Assembly: GCF_019145495.1 (NCBI RefSeq) | Contig: NZ_JAHSTU010000002.1 | Coordinates: 744,001 to 808,000, forward strand | Source of the DNA: Pseudomonas azerbaijanoccidentalis | GTDB lineage: Bacteria; Pseudomonadota; Gammaproteobacteria; Pseudomonadales; Pseudomonadaceae | Length of the DNA: 64,000 nucleotides | Direction of reading: 5' to 3' | Shown: in pieces, positions 36,120-45,724 of the stretch | Position numbering within the stretch: the first letter of the stretch is position 1 | How the letters are laid out: each line of letters opens with the position of its first letter | Notes under the pieces: generated by a model | What the model saw: the letters and a program-made list of their open reading frames with translations, nothing else | What the model was told of the DNA's origin: nothing | Database searches by the model: none | Program-made: the position numbers and the translations under genes

Positions 36120-37115
36120 TTGAAACTCAGTGATATAGCCCAGTTGGCCGGTGTGTCCGTTACCACCGCCAGCTACGTCATCAATGGCAAGGCCGAACAG
36201 CAACGCATCAGCAGCGCCACCGTCGAGCGCGTACGCGCAGTGGTCGAGTTGCACGGTTTTACGCCCAATCCCCAGGCCGCCGGCCTGCGTAGCCGGCATA
36301 CCCGCACACTGGGTTTTATTCTGCCGGACCTGGAAAACCCCAGTTACGCGCGAATCGCCAAACTGCTGGAACAAGGCGCGCGGGCACGCGGCTATCAGTT
36401 GCTGATTGCCAGCTCCGACGATGCGCCGGACAGCGAACGGCAATTGCTCAAACTGTTCAGCGCCCGTCGCTGCGATGCGCTGATCGTTGCCAGTTGCCTG
36501 CCGCCCGGTGATGACAGTTACCGGCAATTGCAGGCCAAGGGCCTGCCGATCATCGCCATTGACCGGGTGATGGAGCCCGAGCATTTCTGTTCGGTGATCA
36601 GTGACGACCGCGAAGCCAGCCTGCACCTGACCCAAAGCCTGCTCGACCCGCTGCCCAGGCAGATCGCCTTGATTGGCGCTCGTCCCGAACTGAGCATCAG
36701 CCAGGAGCGTGCTGCCGGTTTCAAGGAGGCGTTGGCCGGGTACAACGGCGAAGTACTGATCGAACACGGCGAGTCGTTCAGCCGTGAGTGCGGCAAACTG
36801 TTGATGGAAGAAATGCTTCAACGCGTGGGGCATCTTCCCGAAGCGTTGGTCACCACTTCCTACGTTCTGCTTCAAGGCGTGTTCGATGCCTTGCACGACT
36901 TCCCGCTGAAAAACCGCCCATTGCGCCTCGGCACATTCGGCGACACTCAGTTGCTGGACTTCCTGCCGCTGCCGGTCAATGCCATGGCGCAGCAACACCA
37001 ACTGATTGCCGACAAAGCCCTGGCGCTGGCCCTGGCAGCCATCGAGCAATCTGATTACCAACCGGGCGTGCAGGCCATTGCGCGGACGTTCAAACAACGT
37101 ATTCGTCAGGACTAA
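36120..37115 (+). CDS. cra: LacI-family fructose repressor Cra (FruR)
   Basis: 331-aa regulator starting at TTG (36120) with AAGGAATTG upstream. N-terminal helix-turn-helix MKLSDIAQLAGVSVTTASYV with hinge NPQAAGLRSRHTRT, then a periplasmic-binding-fold effector domain (IGFILPDLENPSYARIAKLL-type opening). In P. putida and E. coli this protein represses the fructose PTS operon and is released by fructose-1-phosphate. The operator in the adjacent gap supports this. The tatD-family gene follows after only 3 nt, so both form one operon. Confidence 0.93.
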   Translation: MKLSDIAQLAGVSVTTASYVINGKAEQQRISSATVERVRAVVELHGFTPNPQAAGLRSRHTRTLGFILPDLENPSYARIAKLLEQGARARGYQLLIASSDDAPDSERQLLKLFSARRCDALIVASCLPPGDDSYRQLQAKGLPIIAIDRVMEPEHFCSVISDDREASLHLTQSLLDPLPRQIALIGARPELSISQERAAGFKEALAGYNGEVLIEHGESFSRECGKLLMEEMLQRVGHLPEALVTTSYVLLQGVFDALHDFPLKNRPLRLGTFGDTQLLDFLPLPVNAMAQQHQLIADKALALALAAIEQSDYQPGVQAIARTFKQRIRQD

Positions 37116-37118
37116 GCC

Positions 37119-37898
37119 ATGGACCTGATCGACACCCACACTCACCTGGACTTTCCCGATTTCGATGCGGATCGTCAGGCGTTAATGACCGAAAGCCGTG
37201 CCCTCGGGGTCCGGCAAATGGTGGTATTGGGGGTCTATCAGGGCAATTGGCAGCGGGTCTGGGAGTTGGTGCAAGCCGATCCCGATCTGCATGCCGCCTT
37301 CGGTTTGCATCCGGTGTACCTGGACGCTCATCGCCCCGAGCACCTGACGGAACTCGGCGACTGGCTGACGCGACTCGCCGGCCATCGTCAACTGTGCGCA
37401 GTGGGCGAAATCGGCCTCGACTACTTCATCGAAACCCTCGACCGCGAACGTCAACAAGCGTTGTTCGACGCACAACTGCAACTGGCGGTGGACTTCAATC
37501 TGCCAGCGCTGATTCATGTGCGACGCAGCCACGCGGCGGTGATCGCCACGCTAAAACGCTTCAAGTTGAAACGTACCGGGATCATCCACGCCTTCGCCGG
37601 CAGCAAGGAAGAGGCGCGCGAATACATCAAGCTGGGTTTCAAACTGGGTCTTGGCGGCGCCGCGACCTGGCCCCAGGCACTGCGCATGCACCGAGTACTC
37701 GCCGAGCTGCCGCTCGACTCGGTGGTGTTGGAAACCGACTCCCCGGACATGGCGCCCGCTATGTTCCCCGGCCAACGCAACAGCCCGGCGCACTTGCCGG
37801 CGATCTGTGCGGCGTTGGCTGAAATTATGGCCATCACACCCGAACAGCTGGCGACCGCGAGTACGGCCAATGCATGCGCGCTATTCAACTGGCCCTGA
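37119..37898 (+). CDS. TatD-family metal-dependent hydrolase
   Basis: 259-aa TIM-barrel hydrolase. The N-terminal metal motif is DTHTHLDFPDFD; further ligands are in GEIGLDYF, HVRRSHAAVIATL, HAFAGSKEEA and LETDSPDMAP. These are the standard TatD/YcfH/YjjV ligands (HxH, E, H, H, D). Family members are 3'-5' exonucleases or D-aminoacyl-tRNA deacylase-like enzymes; the particular substrate is not evident. It lies 3 nt behind cra, an operon partner with no clear functional connection to fructose control. YjjV is the closest subgroup by my reading. Confidence 0.88.
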   Translation: MDLIDTHTHLDFPDFDADRQALMTESRALGVRQMVVLGVYQGNWQRVWELVQADPDLHAAFGLHPVYLDAHRPEHLTELGDWLTRLAGHRQLCAVGEIGLDYFIETLDRERQQALFDAQLQLAVDFNLPALIHVRRSHAAVIATLKRFKLKRTGIIHAFAGSKEEAREYIKLGFKLGLGGAATWPQALRMHRVLAELPLDSVVLETDSPDMAPAMFPGQRNSPAHLPAICAALAEIMAITPEQLATASTANACALFNWP

Positions 37899-37917
37899 CT
37901 GACCACAGAAAATACTT

Positions 37918-38004
37918 GTGGGAGCGAGCCTGCTCGCGATAGCGGTGTAACAGTCAACGTGGATGTTGAATGTGAAATCGCATCGCGAGCAGGCTCGCTC
38001 CTAC
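37918..38004. repeat. REPIN, GTGGGAGCGAGCCTGCTCGCGA family
   Basis: GGGAGCGAGCCTGCTCGCGA and TCGCGAGCAGGCTCGCTCCT, near-perfect inverted units about 43 bases apart. This is a third family in the window, located between convergent tatD and the chemoreceptor gene. Confidence 0.88.
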
Positions 38005-38022
38005 AGGGTTACGGCGCGTCAG

Positions 38023-40053
38023 TTAAACCCGGAACGCGCTGATCAGCTGTTTCAGCTCCACCACCTGCGCCGACAACGCGCGGCTGGCGTCCTCGGTCTG
38101 GTGCGCGCCCTCGGCGGTACGCTCGCCGGCGCGGTTGATCTCGACGATGTTCTGATCGATGTCATGCGCCACGGCAGTCTGTTGCTCAACGGCGGCGGCG
38201 ATTTGCTGGTTCTGGTCGACGATCATGCCGACCGCGCCGAGGATATTTTCCAGTGCAAGCTGGACCTTTTCCGACTGCCCCACGGTGCCATTCGCCATCT
38301 CATGGCTGACACCCATCGCCTTGACCGCCGCGCCGACACCACCGTGCAACTTGGCGATCATCTGCTCGATTTCCTCGGTCGATTGCTGCGTGCGTTTGGC
38401 CAGGGTCCGGACTTCGTCCGCCACGACGGCAAACCCGCGTCCCTGTTCACCGGCCCGGGCCGCTTCGATCGCAGCGTTCAGCGCCAGCAGGTTGGTCTGC
38501 TCGGCAATGCTCTTGATCACTTCCAGTACGCGACTGATGGATTGGCTGTCACTGGCCAACTGATTGATCACCAGCACCGACTGATCGATCTCGCTGGCCA
38601 ACGCTGCAATGCTGCCTTGCTGGGACTGCACCAATCCGCGTCCGCTGATGGTTTCATCGTTGACGCTGTGGGCGCTGCTGACCGCCGCAGCGGCACTGCG
38701 CGCCACTTCCAGGGATGTCGCCGACATCTGGTTCATCGCCGTCGCGACCTGCTCAATTTGTGTACGTTGTCCGGCCACAGCCTGGTTGCTTTGCGCCGAA
38801 ACATTTTCCACTTGCCCGGCCTGACGCTCGACCTCACTGACGGTCTGCCCGACGCGCTCGATCAGGTCATGGATTTTCTTCACCGTACTGTTGAACACTT
38901 CGCCTAGCTCGCCCAGCTCATCGCGGCTGTTGGCACTGAAGGTCACCGTCATGTCGCCCGCCGCGACTTTGTCCATGACCCCACCCAGACGCTTGAGAGT
39001 GGTGCGGGTGGATGCGTAGAAACCGCCGTAGAGATAGAAGATCAAGATAAACACCACCGACAACGCTACGGCCTGCAAGATCATGTGCGTGCGGTTCTGG
39101 TCCAGGCGTTGCTGCAACTGGGTGCCCAGGAACTTCAGGGTGTCTTCGTTGAGTTGGTAGGTCTTGTCCATCAGGCCGGTGACCTGATCGTAAAAAGCCT
39201 GCCACGGCGCATCCAGCGTGTCAGCCATGACCACCTGTTCTTCGAACAGCTCACTGGCCTTCTTCAACGACGCTCGGCTGCTGTCTGCCTGGGTGGCCAG
39301 GGTTTGCGCCGCCGCTTTGCTGGAGCCCGTTGCGTCCTGCAATTTCAAGCCGTATTCGGCCTGAAGTTTTTCGATCTGCCCCAGCAGCTCATCAAAGCGA
39401 TTGCTCGACGCCGAATTGAGAAAGCCTTGCCCCAGCGAAGACGCGCCAGTGGCCCGACCTTCACCCAGAATCTGGGTGATGCGCGGCGTGACGTTGGTCA
39501 CCAGTTCAGTGAGTTGACGCATGTCGCTTTGATTGTCGCGGCTCAAACCGGCCTGACTGGCGATGAGCTGGCTGAAAATCTGCGCATTGCCGACCAGTTT
39601 GCCGGTCAGCGCACTTTTGCTTTGCAGGGATTTTTCCGTTTGCTGCGCCTTGAACGCGGCGATCATTTCATCGCGTTTGCCATCGAACACCGCGATTTGC
39701 TCGGGATCGGTGCTCATCGCCGTCAGCCCTTGCAGTCGAGACAGCACGCTTTGTTCCAGGCTACTGATCTGCGACTCGACATTGGCGGCCTTGCCCGACT
39801 GGCCGAGAGCAACGTTGATCTGCACCAGATTGTTCAGGGTTTCCAGGTCACGACGCAGCGTCAGGCTGCTGCCCAACAAGTCGAGGCTTTGCAGTTCAAT
39901 CCGGGTGCCCTGGAATTCGCGATAGGAATCACGCACCAGATAGAAATTGGTCACCAGCATCGGTACCAGGAACAGAACACTGATCAGGCTGAACTTCATG
40001 CCGAAGCTCAGGCGATTCATTAGCGCGACGGCGGGATAGAGCAAGCTCTTCAC
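38023..40053 (-). CDS. Methyl-accepting chemotaxis protein
   Basis: 676-aa transmembrane chemoreceptor starting at GTG (40053) with GGGAG 7 nt upstream. First membrane helix about residues 20-40 ([20 protein letters not shown]), a long all-helical periplasmic sensor region of ~280 residues, second helix about 330-350 ([17 protein letters not shown]), HAMP, then the cytoplasmic hairpin with the highly conserved tip around [20 protein letters not shown]. There is no CheR/CheB-binding pentapeptide at the C-terminus (ends [10 protein letters not shown]). The ligand is unknown. PAO1 has a chemoreceptor gene beside ampE (PA4520), which this corresponds to by position. A sigma-28-type promoter lies about 90 nt upstream. 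Confidence 0.93.
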   Translation of the reverse strand: MKSLLYPAVALMNRLSFGMKFSLISVLFLVPMLVTNFYLVRDSYREFQGTRIELQSLDLLGSSLTLRRDLETLNNLVQINVALGQSGKAANVESQISSLEQSVLSRLQGLTAMSTDPEQIAVFDGKRDEMIAAFKAQQTEKSLQSKSALTGKLVGNAQIFSQLIASQAGLSRDNQSDMRQLTELVTNVTPRITQILGEGRATGASSLGQGFLNSASSNRFDELLGQIEKLQAEYGLKLQDATGSSKAAAQTLATQADSSRASLKKASELFEEQVVMADTLDAPWQAFYDQVTGLMDKTYQLNEDTLKFLGTQLQQRLDQNRTHMILQAVALSVVFILIFYLYGGFYASTRTTLKRLGGVMDKVAAGDMTVTFSANSRDELGELGEVFNSTVKKIHDLIERVGQTVSEVERQAGQVENVSAQSNQAVAGQRTQIEQVATAMNQMSATSLEVARSAAAAVSSAHSVNDETISGRGLVQSQQGSIAALASEIDQSVLVINQLASDSQSISRVLEVIKSIAEQTNLLALNAAIEAARAGEQGRGFAVVADEVRTLAKRTQQSTEEIEQMIAKLHGGVGAAVKAMGVSHEMANGTVGQSEKVQLALENILGAVGMIVDQNQQIAAAVEQQTAVAHDIDQNIVEINRAGERTAEGAHQTEDASRALSAQVVELKQLISAFRV

Positions 40054-40141
40054 TGGAAGTCTCCCTTGGATTTCTTATTTTTATTGGCAGGCGCAGCGAG
40101 GCAGCAGATAGCCACTATCCAGCGCTATCTCTGTATAGCTT

Positions 40142-40168
40142 AAATCGGCAGGTGGTTTTGTAACTTAA
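40142..40168 (-). promoter_or_regulatory. Sigma-28 (FliA) promoter of the chemoreceptor gene
   Basis: On the minus strand TTAAGTTA, exactly 11 nt, GCCGATTT; the flagellar consensus is TAAAGTTT-N11-GCCGATAA (12 of 16 match, with the GCCGAT core intact). It ends 89 nt before the GTG start. Confidence 0.7.
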
Positions 40169-40202
40169 GGTTAACGGGGGTTGTATTCGTTTTGACGGTA
40201 AA

Positions 40203-40280
40203 TCAAAAGATCGCAGCCTGCGGAAGCTCCTACGGATGTACGCGATCCCTGTAGGAGTTGCCGCAGGCTGCGAACTTTTA
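40203..40280. repeat. REPIN, GTAGGAGTTGCCGCAGGC family
   Basis: AAAAGATCGCAGCCTGCGGA...CTCCTAC and GTAGGAGTTGCCGCAGGCTG in the reverse arrangement (right unit first), with only ~18 bases between. It lies upstream of the chemoreceptor promoter and downstream of ampE. Confidence 0.85.
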
Positions 40281-40296
40281 GCTCTTCAAGAAGAAC

Positions 40297-41133
40297 TCAG
40301 GGGAGAACGGTCCACAATGCGAAACCGGCATACCAGAGCACCGCCGCCCGCAGCAGCAGTTCCCAGAGCCGGTCCAGATTATTGATGCCGTCAGGGCCGG
40401 CGACCGGCGCAGGGATTTCAGCGGCCACCCTTCCGGCCTTCTCGATCAACTGAGCGGCGCTGATGTTCCAGTTCAGCAGTTCATGCAACATCATCCGGCT
40501 GACGGCAACGAAGTTGCCAACCAAGGCGAAACTCGCTGCCAGCAAGCGCACCGGCACCCAGTCAAAGGCGTGGCGCAGCTGCCCCGCACGCTCGACCACC
40601 GCCGGGTTTGTCCCGTGTTCTTCCGCCAAGGCCAACAAGCGGTAGCTCAAGGCTGCGACCGGCCCCAACAGGAAATACCAGAAAATCACCGCGAAGAAGC
40701 TCTGATAAGCCTCCCACACTAAATGCGCTTCTACCCGCTCCAGCAGTTGTTCGCCGCTGTCGGCGCAGATGTCCAGATCGCGCTTGGCGACATGGGCCGC
40801 CGCTTGCAGATCTTCCCGGCGCCAGGCGTCGCGAAACGGCCCCAGACCGGCGAGCAGATCACCGCGCCCCAGGCTGTAAATCACCACCAACAGGTGCACC
40901 GGCAAAGCCAACAAACCGTAAGCCACCGGCTCAATCACCACCAACAGCAAGCCCAGCAGCGCGACAGGAAACAGCACCAATACCGCGAGAACCAGCCACG
41001 GGCGCTTGGCCAGGCGCGGGCTGACCTCAAGCTTGTGCAGCTCGCGAACCCAGCCCCCGTCGCGTTGAACCCGATGGCGCAGGGCCGAAAACTTCTCGAT
41101 CCACACCGCCAACAGCAACACCAAAAAACTCAT
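40297..41133 (-). CDS. ampE: AmpE, inner-membrane regulatory protein
   Basis: 278-aa integral membrane protein of the AmpE/CobD-like family, with N-terminal segment MSFLVLLLAVWIEKFSALRH and three further hydrophobic segments (LAVLVLFPVALLGLLLVVIE; FFAVIFWYFLLGPVAALSYR; and near the C-terminus VLWYAGFALWTVL). The GEQLLERVEAHLVWEAYQSF region is typical of AmpE. Its ATG overlaps the ampD stop codon (ATGA at 41130-41133). ampDE govern AmpC beta-lactamase induction through peptidoglycan recycling; the biochemical role of AmpE is unsettled. Confidence 0.9.
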   Translation of the reverse strand: MSFLVLLLAVWIEKFSALRHRVQRDGGWVRELHKLEVSPRLAKRPWLVLAVLVLFPVALLGLLLVVIEPVAYGLLALPVHLLVVIYSLGRGDLLAGLGPFRDAWRREDLQAAAHVAKRDLDICADSGEQLLERVEAHLVWEAYQSFFAVIFWYFLLGPVAALSYRLLALAEEHGTNPAVVERAGQLRHAFDWVPVRLLAASFALVGNFVAVSRMMLHELLNWNISAAQLIEKAGRVAAEIPAPVAGPDGINNLDRLWELLLRAAVLWYAGFALWTVLP

Positions 41134-41690
41134 TGTCCTTCCTCTTTAACCAGGGCTGCGCGATAGCGAGCCCAGTCGAACGCCGGCCCCGGGTCCGTTT
41201 TGCGTCCGGGGGCGATGTCGCTATGTCCACAAATCCGTTGTGCGGTGATCGCCGGAAATTCCTTTTGCAGCTGCCGGGTCAGTCCGGTCAACGCTTCATA
41301 CTGAGCATCGGTGAAAGGCAGATCATCCGTGCCTTCCAGTTCAATGCCCACGGAAAAATCGTTACAGGTTTCCCGCCCCTCAAAGCACGAAACACCAGCG
41401 TGCCAGGCGCGCTCAAGGCAAGAGACAAATTGCGTGACGGCCCCGTCACGCTCGATCAGAAAATGTGCGGACACCCGCAGGTCGGCAATCCCCTCAAAGT
41501 AGGGGTGCTCCGTGACATCCAGACGATTCTGGAAAAACTCCTGCACTTTGCCCGTGGCAAATTGTGCCGGCGGCAGGCTGATGTTGTGGATCACCAGCAG
41601 GGAGATTTCGCCCTCGGGGCGCGCATTGAAGTTGGGCGAGGGGCACAAACGCACGCCCTGACACCAACCGCTCGCGGGGTCCAACTGCAT
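41130..41690 (-). CDS. ampD: 1,6-anhydro-N-acetylmuramyl-L-alanine amidase AmpD
   Basis: 186-aa cytoplasmic zinc amidase (amidase_2). Zinc and catalytic residues can be placed: His in LLVIHNISLP, His in ICGHSDIAPGRKTDPG and the Asp in KTDPGP, with Lys near them. It has no signal peptide, which fits AmpD and not the periplasmic AmiD/AmpDh paralogues. AAGGAATTG lies upstream of the ATG. It cleaves 1,6-anhydroMurNAc-peptides imported by AmpG; loss causes AmpC derepression in P. aeruginosa. The gene is intact. Confidence 0.95.
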   Translation of the reverse strand: MQLDPASGWCQGVRLCPSPNFNARPEGEISLLVIHNISLPPAQFATGKVQEFFQNRLDVTEHPYFEGIADLRVSAHFLIERDGAVTQFVSCLERAWHAGVSCFEGRETCNDFSVGIELEGTDDLPFTDAQYEALTGLTRQLQKEFPAITAQRICGHSDIAPGRKTDPGPAFDWARYRAALVKEEGQ

Positions 41691-41753
41691 ATCAATTCCT
41701 TCAACGACGACCGTGTTGGCTCCAGTATGCCGCGATAGACCCTCGGGACGCGA

Positions 41754-43922
41754 TCACTTGCCGCGATCAAGGCGTCGCAGGCTGCCAATCACCGACTCCA
41801 GCGCCCGATCAAACAGCAAGGTGTCATCGAGCGTTCGCACCGCACCGCTACGAAATTCCAGTGCCAGGCCTGTACGACTGCGTTCCAGCACCTTCATCCC
41901 CGTGCGGTTGACGAAAATGTATTGGCCCGTCGCCTCAATGATCGCCGTCAGCTTGCAGCGCAATGTGTTATCCGGGTCTTCCTGGAATTCAACCCAGCCG
42001 CCCAGGCGCAACTGATCGACCTGCCGCAGCCCGATATCGTCCGGCAACAAAGACTGTGGCGTCGCTGGTGGCAACCCCTCATCGACTGACGGCAACGCAA
42101 TCGCCTCGACTACCTCGACCCATTCCGTCGACCCGTGCTGCGCCTCTTCAAACATCTGCACGTGCAAGCCTTCCAGCTCGCTGAAAAACTCACTGGTGGC
42201 GAACGGATCAAACGACGAAACACTCAAGCCGTCACGCAACGCCTTGAGCAAGCCCGGCACCAGCGCCAGCAAGCGCGAGCGCGCATCAGCTTCCTCGTGG
42301 CGCTGCACGCTCCAGATCAACTGCGCCAGGGTCTGCACCGCCGCGTGCCACTGCGTCGACTGCTCGCCATGCTTGAGGCAGGTCAACAGCAACACCTTGC
42401 TCCAGGCGCCCTGAACAAACACCACCACGCCTCGCGGCAATTTTTTGCCCAGCAGAGCCTGATTCAAGGCCTGCTCGACATGCTGACGGGCCAGCGCGGT
42501 TTTCGCGCGCCCCTCTTCGGCGTCGCGGGTACGCTGTTCCAGCAGCTCGCTGCGGCGACGCTCCTCGCTGGTGAACGTCAGGAAGTCAGCCAGCAGCTCG
42601 GAAAAAATCGCCGGGTCATCGACAAAATCGTTCAACAGGCGCTTCACCACCTGCTCGATGCGCAGGTACAGGCTATCGCGCTGATAATCGTCACAGCGGC
42701 TCCAACCCAGCGCGGCACCGGCTATTTCATTGAGCAGACGCCGGGCGGGGTGAAGGCTGCGACTGAAAAAGCTCTTGTCGAGTATCGCCACCTTGACCAT
42801 CGGGATTTGTAGCTGGCCCACCAACGCCTTGAGGCTATCCGGCAACGTACGATCATTGAGGATGCACTCGAACAGCATGGCGATCAGGTTGATCACATCC
42901 TCGTCCGCCACCCCCATCACGCGCGACTTGCCACTTTTGACACTGACCCGCGTCAGCAGCAGTTCCAGTTGATTGCGCAAGTCGAAATCATCCTGGGCTG
43001 CAGGCGTCGGTACGTACTGCTGTAAGTATGAAAGCAGGCGTAACAGGTCACGGGTGGAAATCGGCTGAGCCGGGGCATTCGTTTCAAGGATTGGCCCCAG
43101 GTTACCCCGCACGCCGGACAACAGTTCCTGCAATGCCAGGAACATCGGTGGCAAGCTGGCGTCGAGTGTTGGTGCTGGCGGCTTGGCCACGACCGGGGTG
43201 TCGGCGAGCGCCACAGGTGGATGCGCCAAGGCCGGCTTGAGATCGGGCAGTACACCCATGGCCATCAGCAACTGATTGGCTTCGCCATAGAGTTGGTGAG
43301 CCGCGCTGAGCACATAGTGCACGAATAGCTGAAGGATGATCAACTTGACCTTGATCTCCACCCCGAGATTACGCCCGGCCCGCAGGAAAAATTCACACAG
43401 CAGCGTCGGCCCCAAGGGGTTGTGCTGTTCGATCAGCGCCTTGCCCAATAAAGTACTCAGGCGAGCGGTTAGCTGGTCGAGCGCCACCCCGTCGCGGTCC
43501 AGCACTTTGTTGACCATGGCTTGCACCGCCACATTGCGCTCCACCTCGTCAGCGGGCAGCGCAACCGAGGCGGCAGGCGACGCCCGAGGCGCGCTCACCT
43601 GCGCCACGTCGTACCGGGATAAGCGGGCGAATGCTTCGAAGATCTGTTCGAAAAACAACCGCTCGATGCTTTTGCGCTTGAGGCGCAAATCGCGCATGGC
43701 CTGGAAGTAAGTGTTCTGCTCGACGCTATCGCGAGCCCGATCCGTCATTTCGAAAAGGGTGTCGTCGGCGTTATCGAACAACGCCTGCAAGCCGTGCCGG
43801 AGCTGCAACACCGCCTTGTCACGCACCTGAAGCAGAATCACCGGCAGGCGGGTGAGCGGCGAAGGAATCGCCTGATCGGTAGTTGCCCTGCGCATAGGCA
43901 CTACATTCCCGTCGTTGTGCAT
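41754..43922 (-). CDS. DUF1631 family protein
   Basis: 722-aa soluble protein with no signal peptide. AGGAGG lies 4 nt before the ATG. It consists largely of predicted helix: an N-terminal block with [25 protein letters not shown], a central [32 protein letters not shown] region, and a C-terminal part ([13 protein letters not shown]...[15 protein letters not shown]) that resembles a PilZ-like or small beta module in DUF1631. The family is common in Pseudomonas and neighbours nadC and ampD in PAO1 (PA4523), as I recall. Its function is not established; the beta module at the end hints at nucleotide or ligand sensing, which is inference only. Confidence 0.85.
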   Translation of the reverse strand: MHNDGNVVPMRRATTDQAIPSPLTRLPVILLQVRDKAVLQLRHGLQALFDNADDTLFEMTDRARDSVEQNTYFQAMRDLRLKRKSIERLFFEQIFEAFARLSRYDVAQVSAPRASPAASVALPADEVERNVAVQAMVNKVLDRDGVALDQLTARLSTLLGKALIEQHNPLGPTLLCEFFLRAGRNLGVEIKVKLIILQLFVHYVLSAAHQLYGEANQLLMAMGVLPDLKPALAHPPVALADTPVVAKPPAPTLDASLPPMFLALQELLSGVRGNLGPILETNAPAQPISTRDLLRLLSYLQQYVPTPAAQDDFDLRNQLELLLTRVSVKSGKSRVMGVADEDVINLIAMLFECILNDRTLPDSLKALVGQLQIPMVKVAILDKSFFSRSLHPARRLLNEIAGAALGWSRCDDYQRDSLYLRIEQVVKRLLNDFVDDPAIFSELLADFLTFTSEERRRSELLEQRTRDAEEGRAKTALARQHVEQALNQALLGKKLPRGVVVFVQGAWSKVLLLTCLKHGEQSTQWHAAVQTLAQLIWSVQRHEEADARSRLLALVPGLLKALRDGLSVSSFDPFATSEFFSELEGLHVQMFEEAQHGSTEWVEVVEAIALPSVDEGLPPATPQSLLPDDIGLRQVDQLRLGGWVEFQEDPDNTLRCKLTAIIEATGQYIFVNRTGMKVLERSRTGLALEFRSGAVRTLDDTLLFDRALESVIGSLRRLDRGK

Positions 43923-44118
43923 CCAGCCTCCTGAAGCGGTAACTCTCGACTCGTCAAAGTCATGGCGTCAAATACAAGGCGTAATTATCGAGCAAAAGAC
44001 AACCCTTGTACCAGCGACCCGTGAATCGCTTGTGGATATAGAGACCCGCCCCGACGGCATTTGCTTGCAGGAATCGACCAAATGCACGTTTCAGAGCGCC
44101 GGCAATTCTTCGCATGCC

Positions 44119-44148
44119 TTGGGTTGCCCCGCGCCATGGCCCTATAAT
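44119..44148 (+). promoter_or_regulatory. Probable sigma-70 promoter of nadC
   Basis: TTGGGT (44119-44124), 18 nt, perfect TATAAT (44143-44148), ending 27 nt before the nadC ATG. The 253-base gap to the divergent DUF1631 gene has no other recognised element. Confidence 0.65.
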
Positions 44149-44175
44149 CGGGCCACTTTGTTTGTGGAGTCCGTT

Positions 44176-45024
44176 ATGCCGAATCTACGTCTCGCCGATC
44201 TGACCGCCGAAATCGAAGCCAACGTACGCCGTGCGTTGCGCGAAGACATCGGCAGCGGCGACATCACCGCGCAGCTGATCCCGGCCGAACGCCTGGCCAA
44301 AGCCACCATCATTACCCGCGACGCTGCCGTCATTGCAGGCACTGCCTGGGTCGATGTGGTTTTCCGGCAACTGGACCCACGGGTGGCGGTGCATTGGCAA
44401 GTCGCCGATGGTGAACGGGTCAAGCCCAATCAGGTGCTGTTCCATCTCGAAGGTCCGGCGCGTTCGTTGCTGACCGGTGAACGTAGCGCGCTGAACTTTC
44501 TGCAAATGCTGTCCGGCGTGGCCACCCGCGCGCAGTACCTGGCCGACTTCGTTGCCAATACCCAGGTGAAACTGCTCGACACCCGCAAGACCCTGCCGGG
44601 GCTGCGTCTGGCGCAGAAGTACGCCGTGACCTGCGGTGGCTGCCACAACCATCGGATCGGTCTGTACGACGCGTTCCTGATCAAGGAAAACCATATCGCC
44701 GCCTGCGGAGGCATCCCGCAAGCCATCGCCGCCGCGCACAAGATCGCGCCGGGCAAACCGGTAGAGATCGAAGTCGAAAGCCTGGATGAGTTGAAAGAGG
44801 CCCTGGAGGCCGGGGCCGACATCATCATGCTCGATGAGTTGAGCCTGGATGACATGCGCGAAGCCGTGCGCCTGAACGGCGGCAAGGCAAAACTGGAGGC
44901 CAGCGGCGGGATCAACGAAAGCACGTTGCTGCCGATCGCCGAAACCGGTGTGGATTACATCTCGATTGGCGCAATGACCAAGGATGTGCAAGCGGTCGAC
45001 CTGTCGATGCGCCTGAGTATCTGA
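44176..45024 (+). CDS. nadC: Nicotinate-nucleotide pyrophosphorylase (quinolinate phosphoribosyltransferase)
   Basis: 282-aa NAD biosynthesis enzyme that converts quinolinate and PRPP into nicotinate mononucleotide. The ATG at 44176 follows GTGGAG and a TATAAT promoter; a much longer open frame starting at 43915 is non-coding leader. Conserved blocks: [51 protein letters not shown] (substrate-binding Arg, His, Lys), and [22 protein letters not shown] at the C-terminal phosphate site. Length is usual. A REP-like element follows directly. Confidence 0.96.
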   Translation: MPNLRLADLTAEIEANVRRALREDIGSGDITAQLIPAERLAKATIITRDAAVIAGTAWVDVVFRQLDPRVAVHWQVADGERVKPNQVLFHLEGPARSLLTGERSALNFLQMLSGVATRAQYLADFVANTQVKLLDTRKTLPGLRLAQKYAVTCGGCHNHRIGLYDAFLIKENHIAACGGIPQAIAAAHKIAPGKPVEIEVESLDELKEALEAGADIIMLDELSLDDMREAVRLNGGKAKLEASGGINESTLLPIAETGVDYISIGAMTKDVQAVDLSMRLSI

Positions 45025-45026
45025 CT

Positions 45027-45092
45027 TGTAGAACCAAGGCTGCCGGCGATGGCGATCTCAAGGTCGCTATCGCCGGCAAGCCGGGCTCCTAC
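45027..45092. repeat. REP pair, CTGCCGGCGATGGCGA type, starting just after the nadC stop
   Basis: GGCTGCCGGCGATGGCGAT and TCGCTATCGCCGGCAAGCC...GGGCTCCTAC are inverted with a spacer of only about 8 bases. The core GCCGGCGA differs from the other families here, making this a fourth type. Confidence 0.7.
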
Positions 45093-45105
45093 AAAGTCGT
45101 CGCCA

Positions 45106-45411
45106 TCAGACCACTAGATTGTTCATCTCACAGTACTCTTCCCACTCGACACCCAATACCTCAGCCGCTTCCTTGTGCAGCACAAGGCGCGCAGCCTCGA
45201 ACTCTTCAGGGGTTGAGGTGTACTTGAGTGTCAGCTCCCACGGCTGCAAGCCCTGTGCTTCGGCTTCATCCTCGAATGCCCACTGAATCTGGTCTTTCTG
45301 ATCGTCGGCAGGCAAGTCCTTGATCTCTTCAGCTAGCTGGGGCGATTCCAGCACGTACTTCTTCAGCGCTTCTTCGTGACGGGCTTCTTGGGTCAATTCT
45401 TTAACGGTCAT
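45106..45411 (-). CDS. Small DUF6388-type protein, function unknown
   Basis: 101-aa soluble acidic protein with no signal peptide: MTVKELTQEARHEEALKKYV ... EEYCEMNNLVV. The ATG at 45411 gives the compact form; a longer open frame to 45543 reaches to the tRNA gene and is unlikely. The helical, Glu-rich composition and length fit the DUF6388 family found in pseudomonads, an assignment from memory. It lies between nadC (convergent) and tRNA-Thr (same strand). No catalytic motif is visible. Confidence 0.65.
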   Translation of the reverse strand: MTVKELTQEARHEEALKKYVLESPQLAEEIKDLPADDQKDQIQWAFEDEAEAQGLQPWELTLKYTSTPEEFEAARLVLHKEAAEVLGVEWEEYCEMNNLVV

Positions 45412-45543
45412 GGCGTTCTCGCTGATCTGGGGAATGGAAGATGGATCTGGATCATCAAGGATCTCTCTGACGCAAAAAACCGTATGAAGCGCGGTTGTCT
45501 GGCCTTCAGAACCATTCGGGATCATCTGAAAACAGAGTGTCAC

Positions 45544-45619
45544 TGGTGCCCGAGACAGGAATCGAACCTGCGACCTTCGCGTTACGAGTGCGCTGCTCTA
45601 CCGGCTGAGCTACACGGGC
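45544..45619 (-). tRNA. tRNA-Thr(CGT)
   Basis: 76 nt with encoded CCA. Cloverleaf: acceptor GCCCGTG/CTCGGGC, D arm GCTC...GAGC, anticodon loop CTCGTAA (anticodon CGT, reads ACG), T arm GCAGG-TTCGATT-CCTGT. The acceptor has a T6-T67 mismatch and the anticodon stem an A31-C39 mismatch next to the loop; the rest is standard. PAO1 also has tRNA-Thr beside nadC as I recall. Confidence 0.93.
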
Positions 45620-45689
45620 GGTGGGCTAAACCTAGCACTGACTTTGGGGTCAGGCAACTTCCAAGTCGTCTCATTTTCCTGCAGACAAA

Positions 45690-45724
45690 AAAATGCCCCG
45701 CAGCTTTCACTGCGGGGCATTTTT
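45690..45724 (-). terminator. Intrinsic terminator of pnp (bidirectional shape)
   Basis: ATGCCCCGCAG / CTGCGGGGCAT with a 6-nt loop. T runs on both strands; on the minus strand it comes about 35 nt after the pnp stop. Confidence 0.92.

Noticed and set aside
43915..44175. 87-codon N-terminal extension of nadC
   Set aside because: The extension overlaps the DUF1631 start and the TATAAT promoter; the ATG at 44176 has a ribosome site and the family N-terminus.
2434..45092. Recurrent 20-base inverted repeats as a possible CRISPR array
   Set aside because: Units are dispersed singly or in inverted pairs between genes, with no regular spacer-repeat array and no cas genes; they are REP/REPIN elements.
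45412..45543. 44-codon N-terminal extension of the DUF6388-type protein
   Set aside because: It runs up to the tRNA-Thr 3' end, has no ribosome site, and its composition differs from the acidic helical protein that follows.
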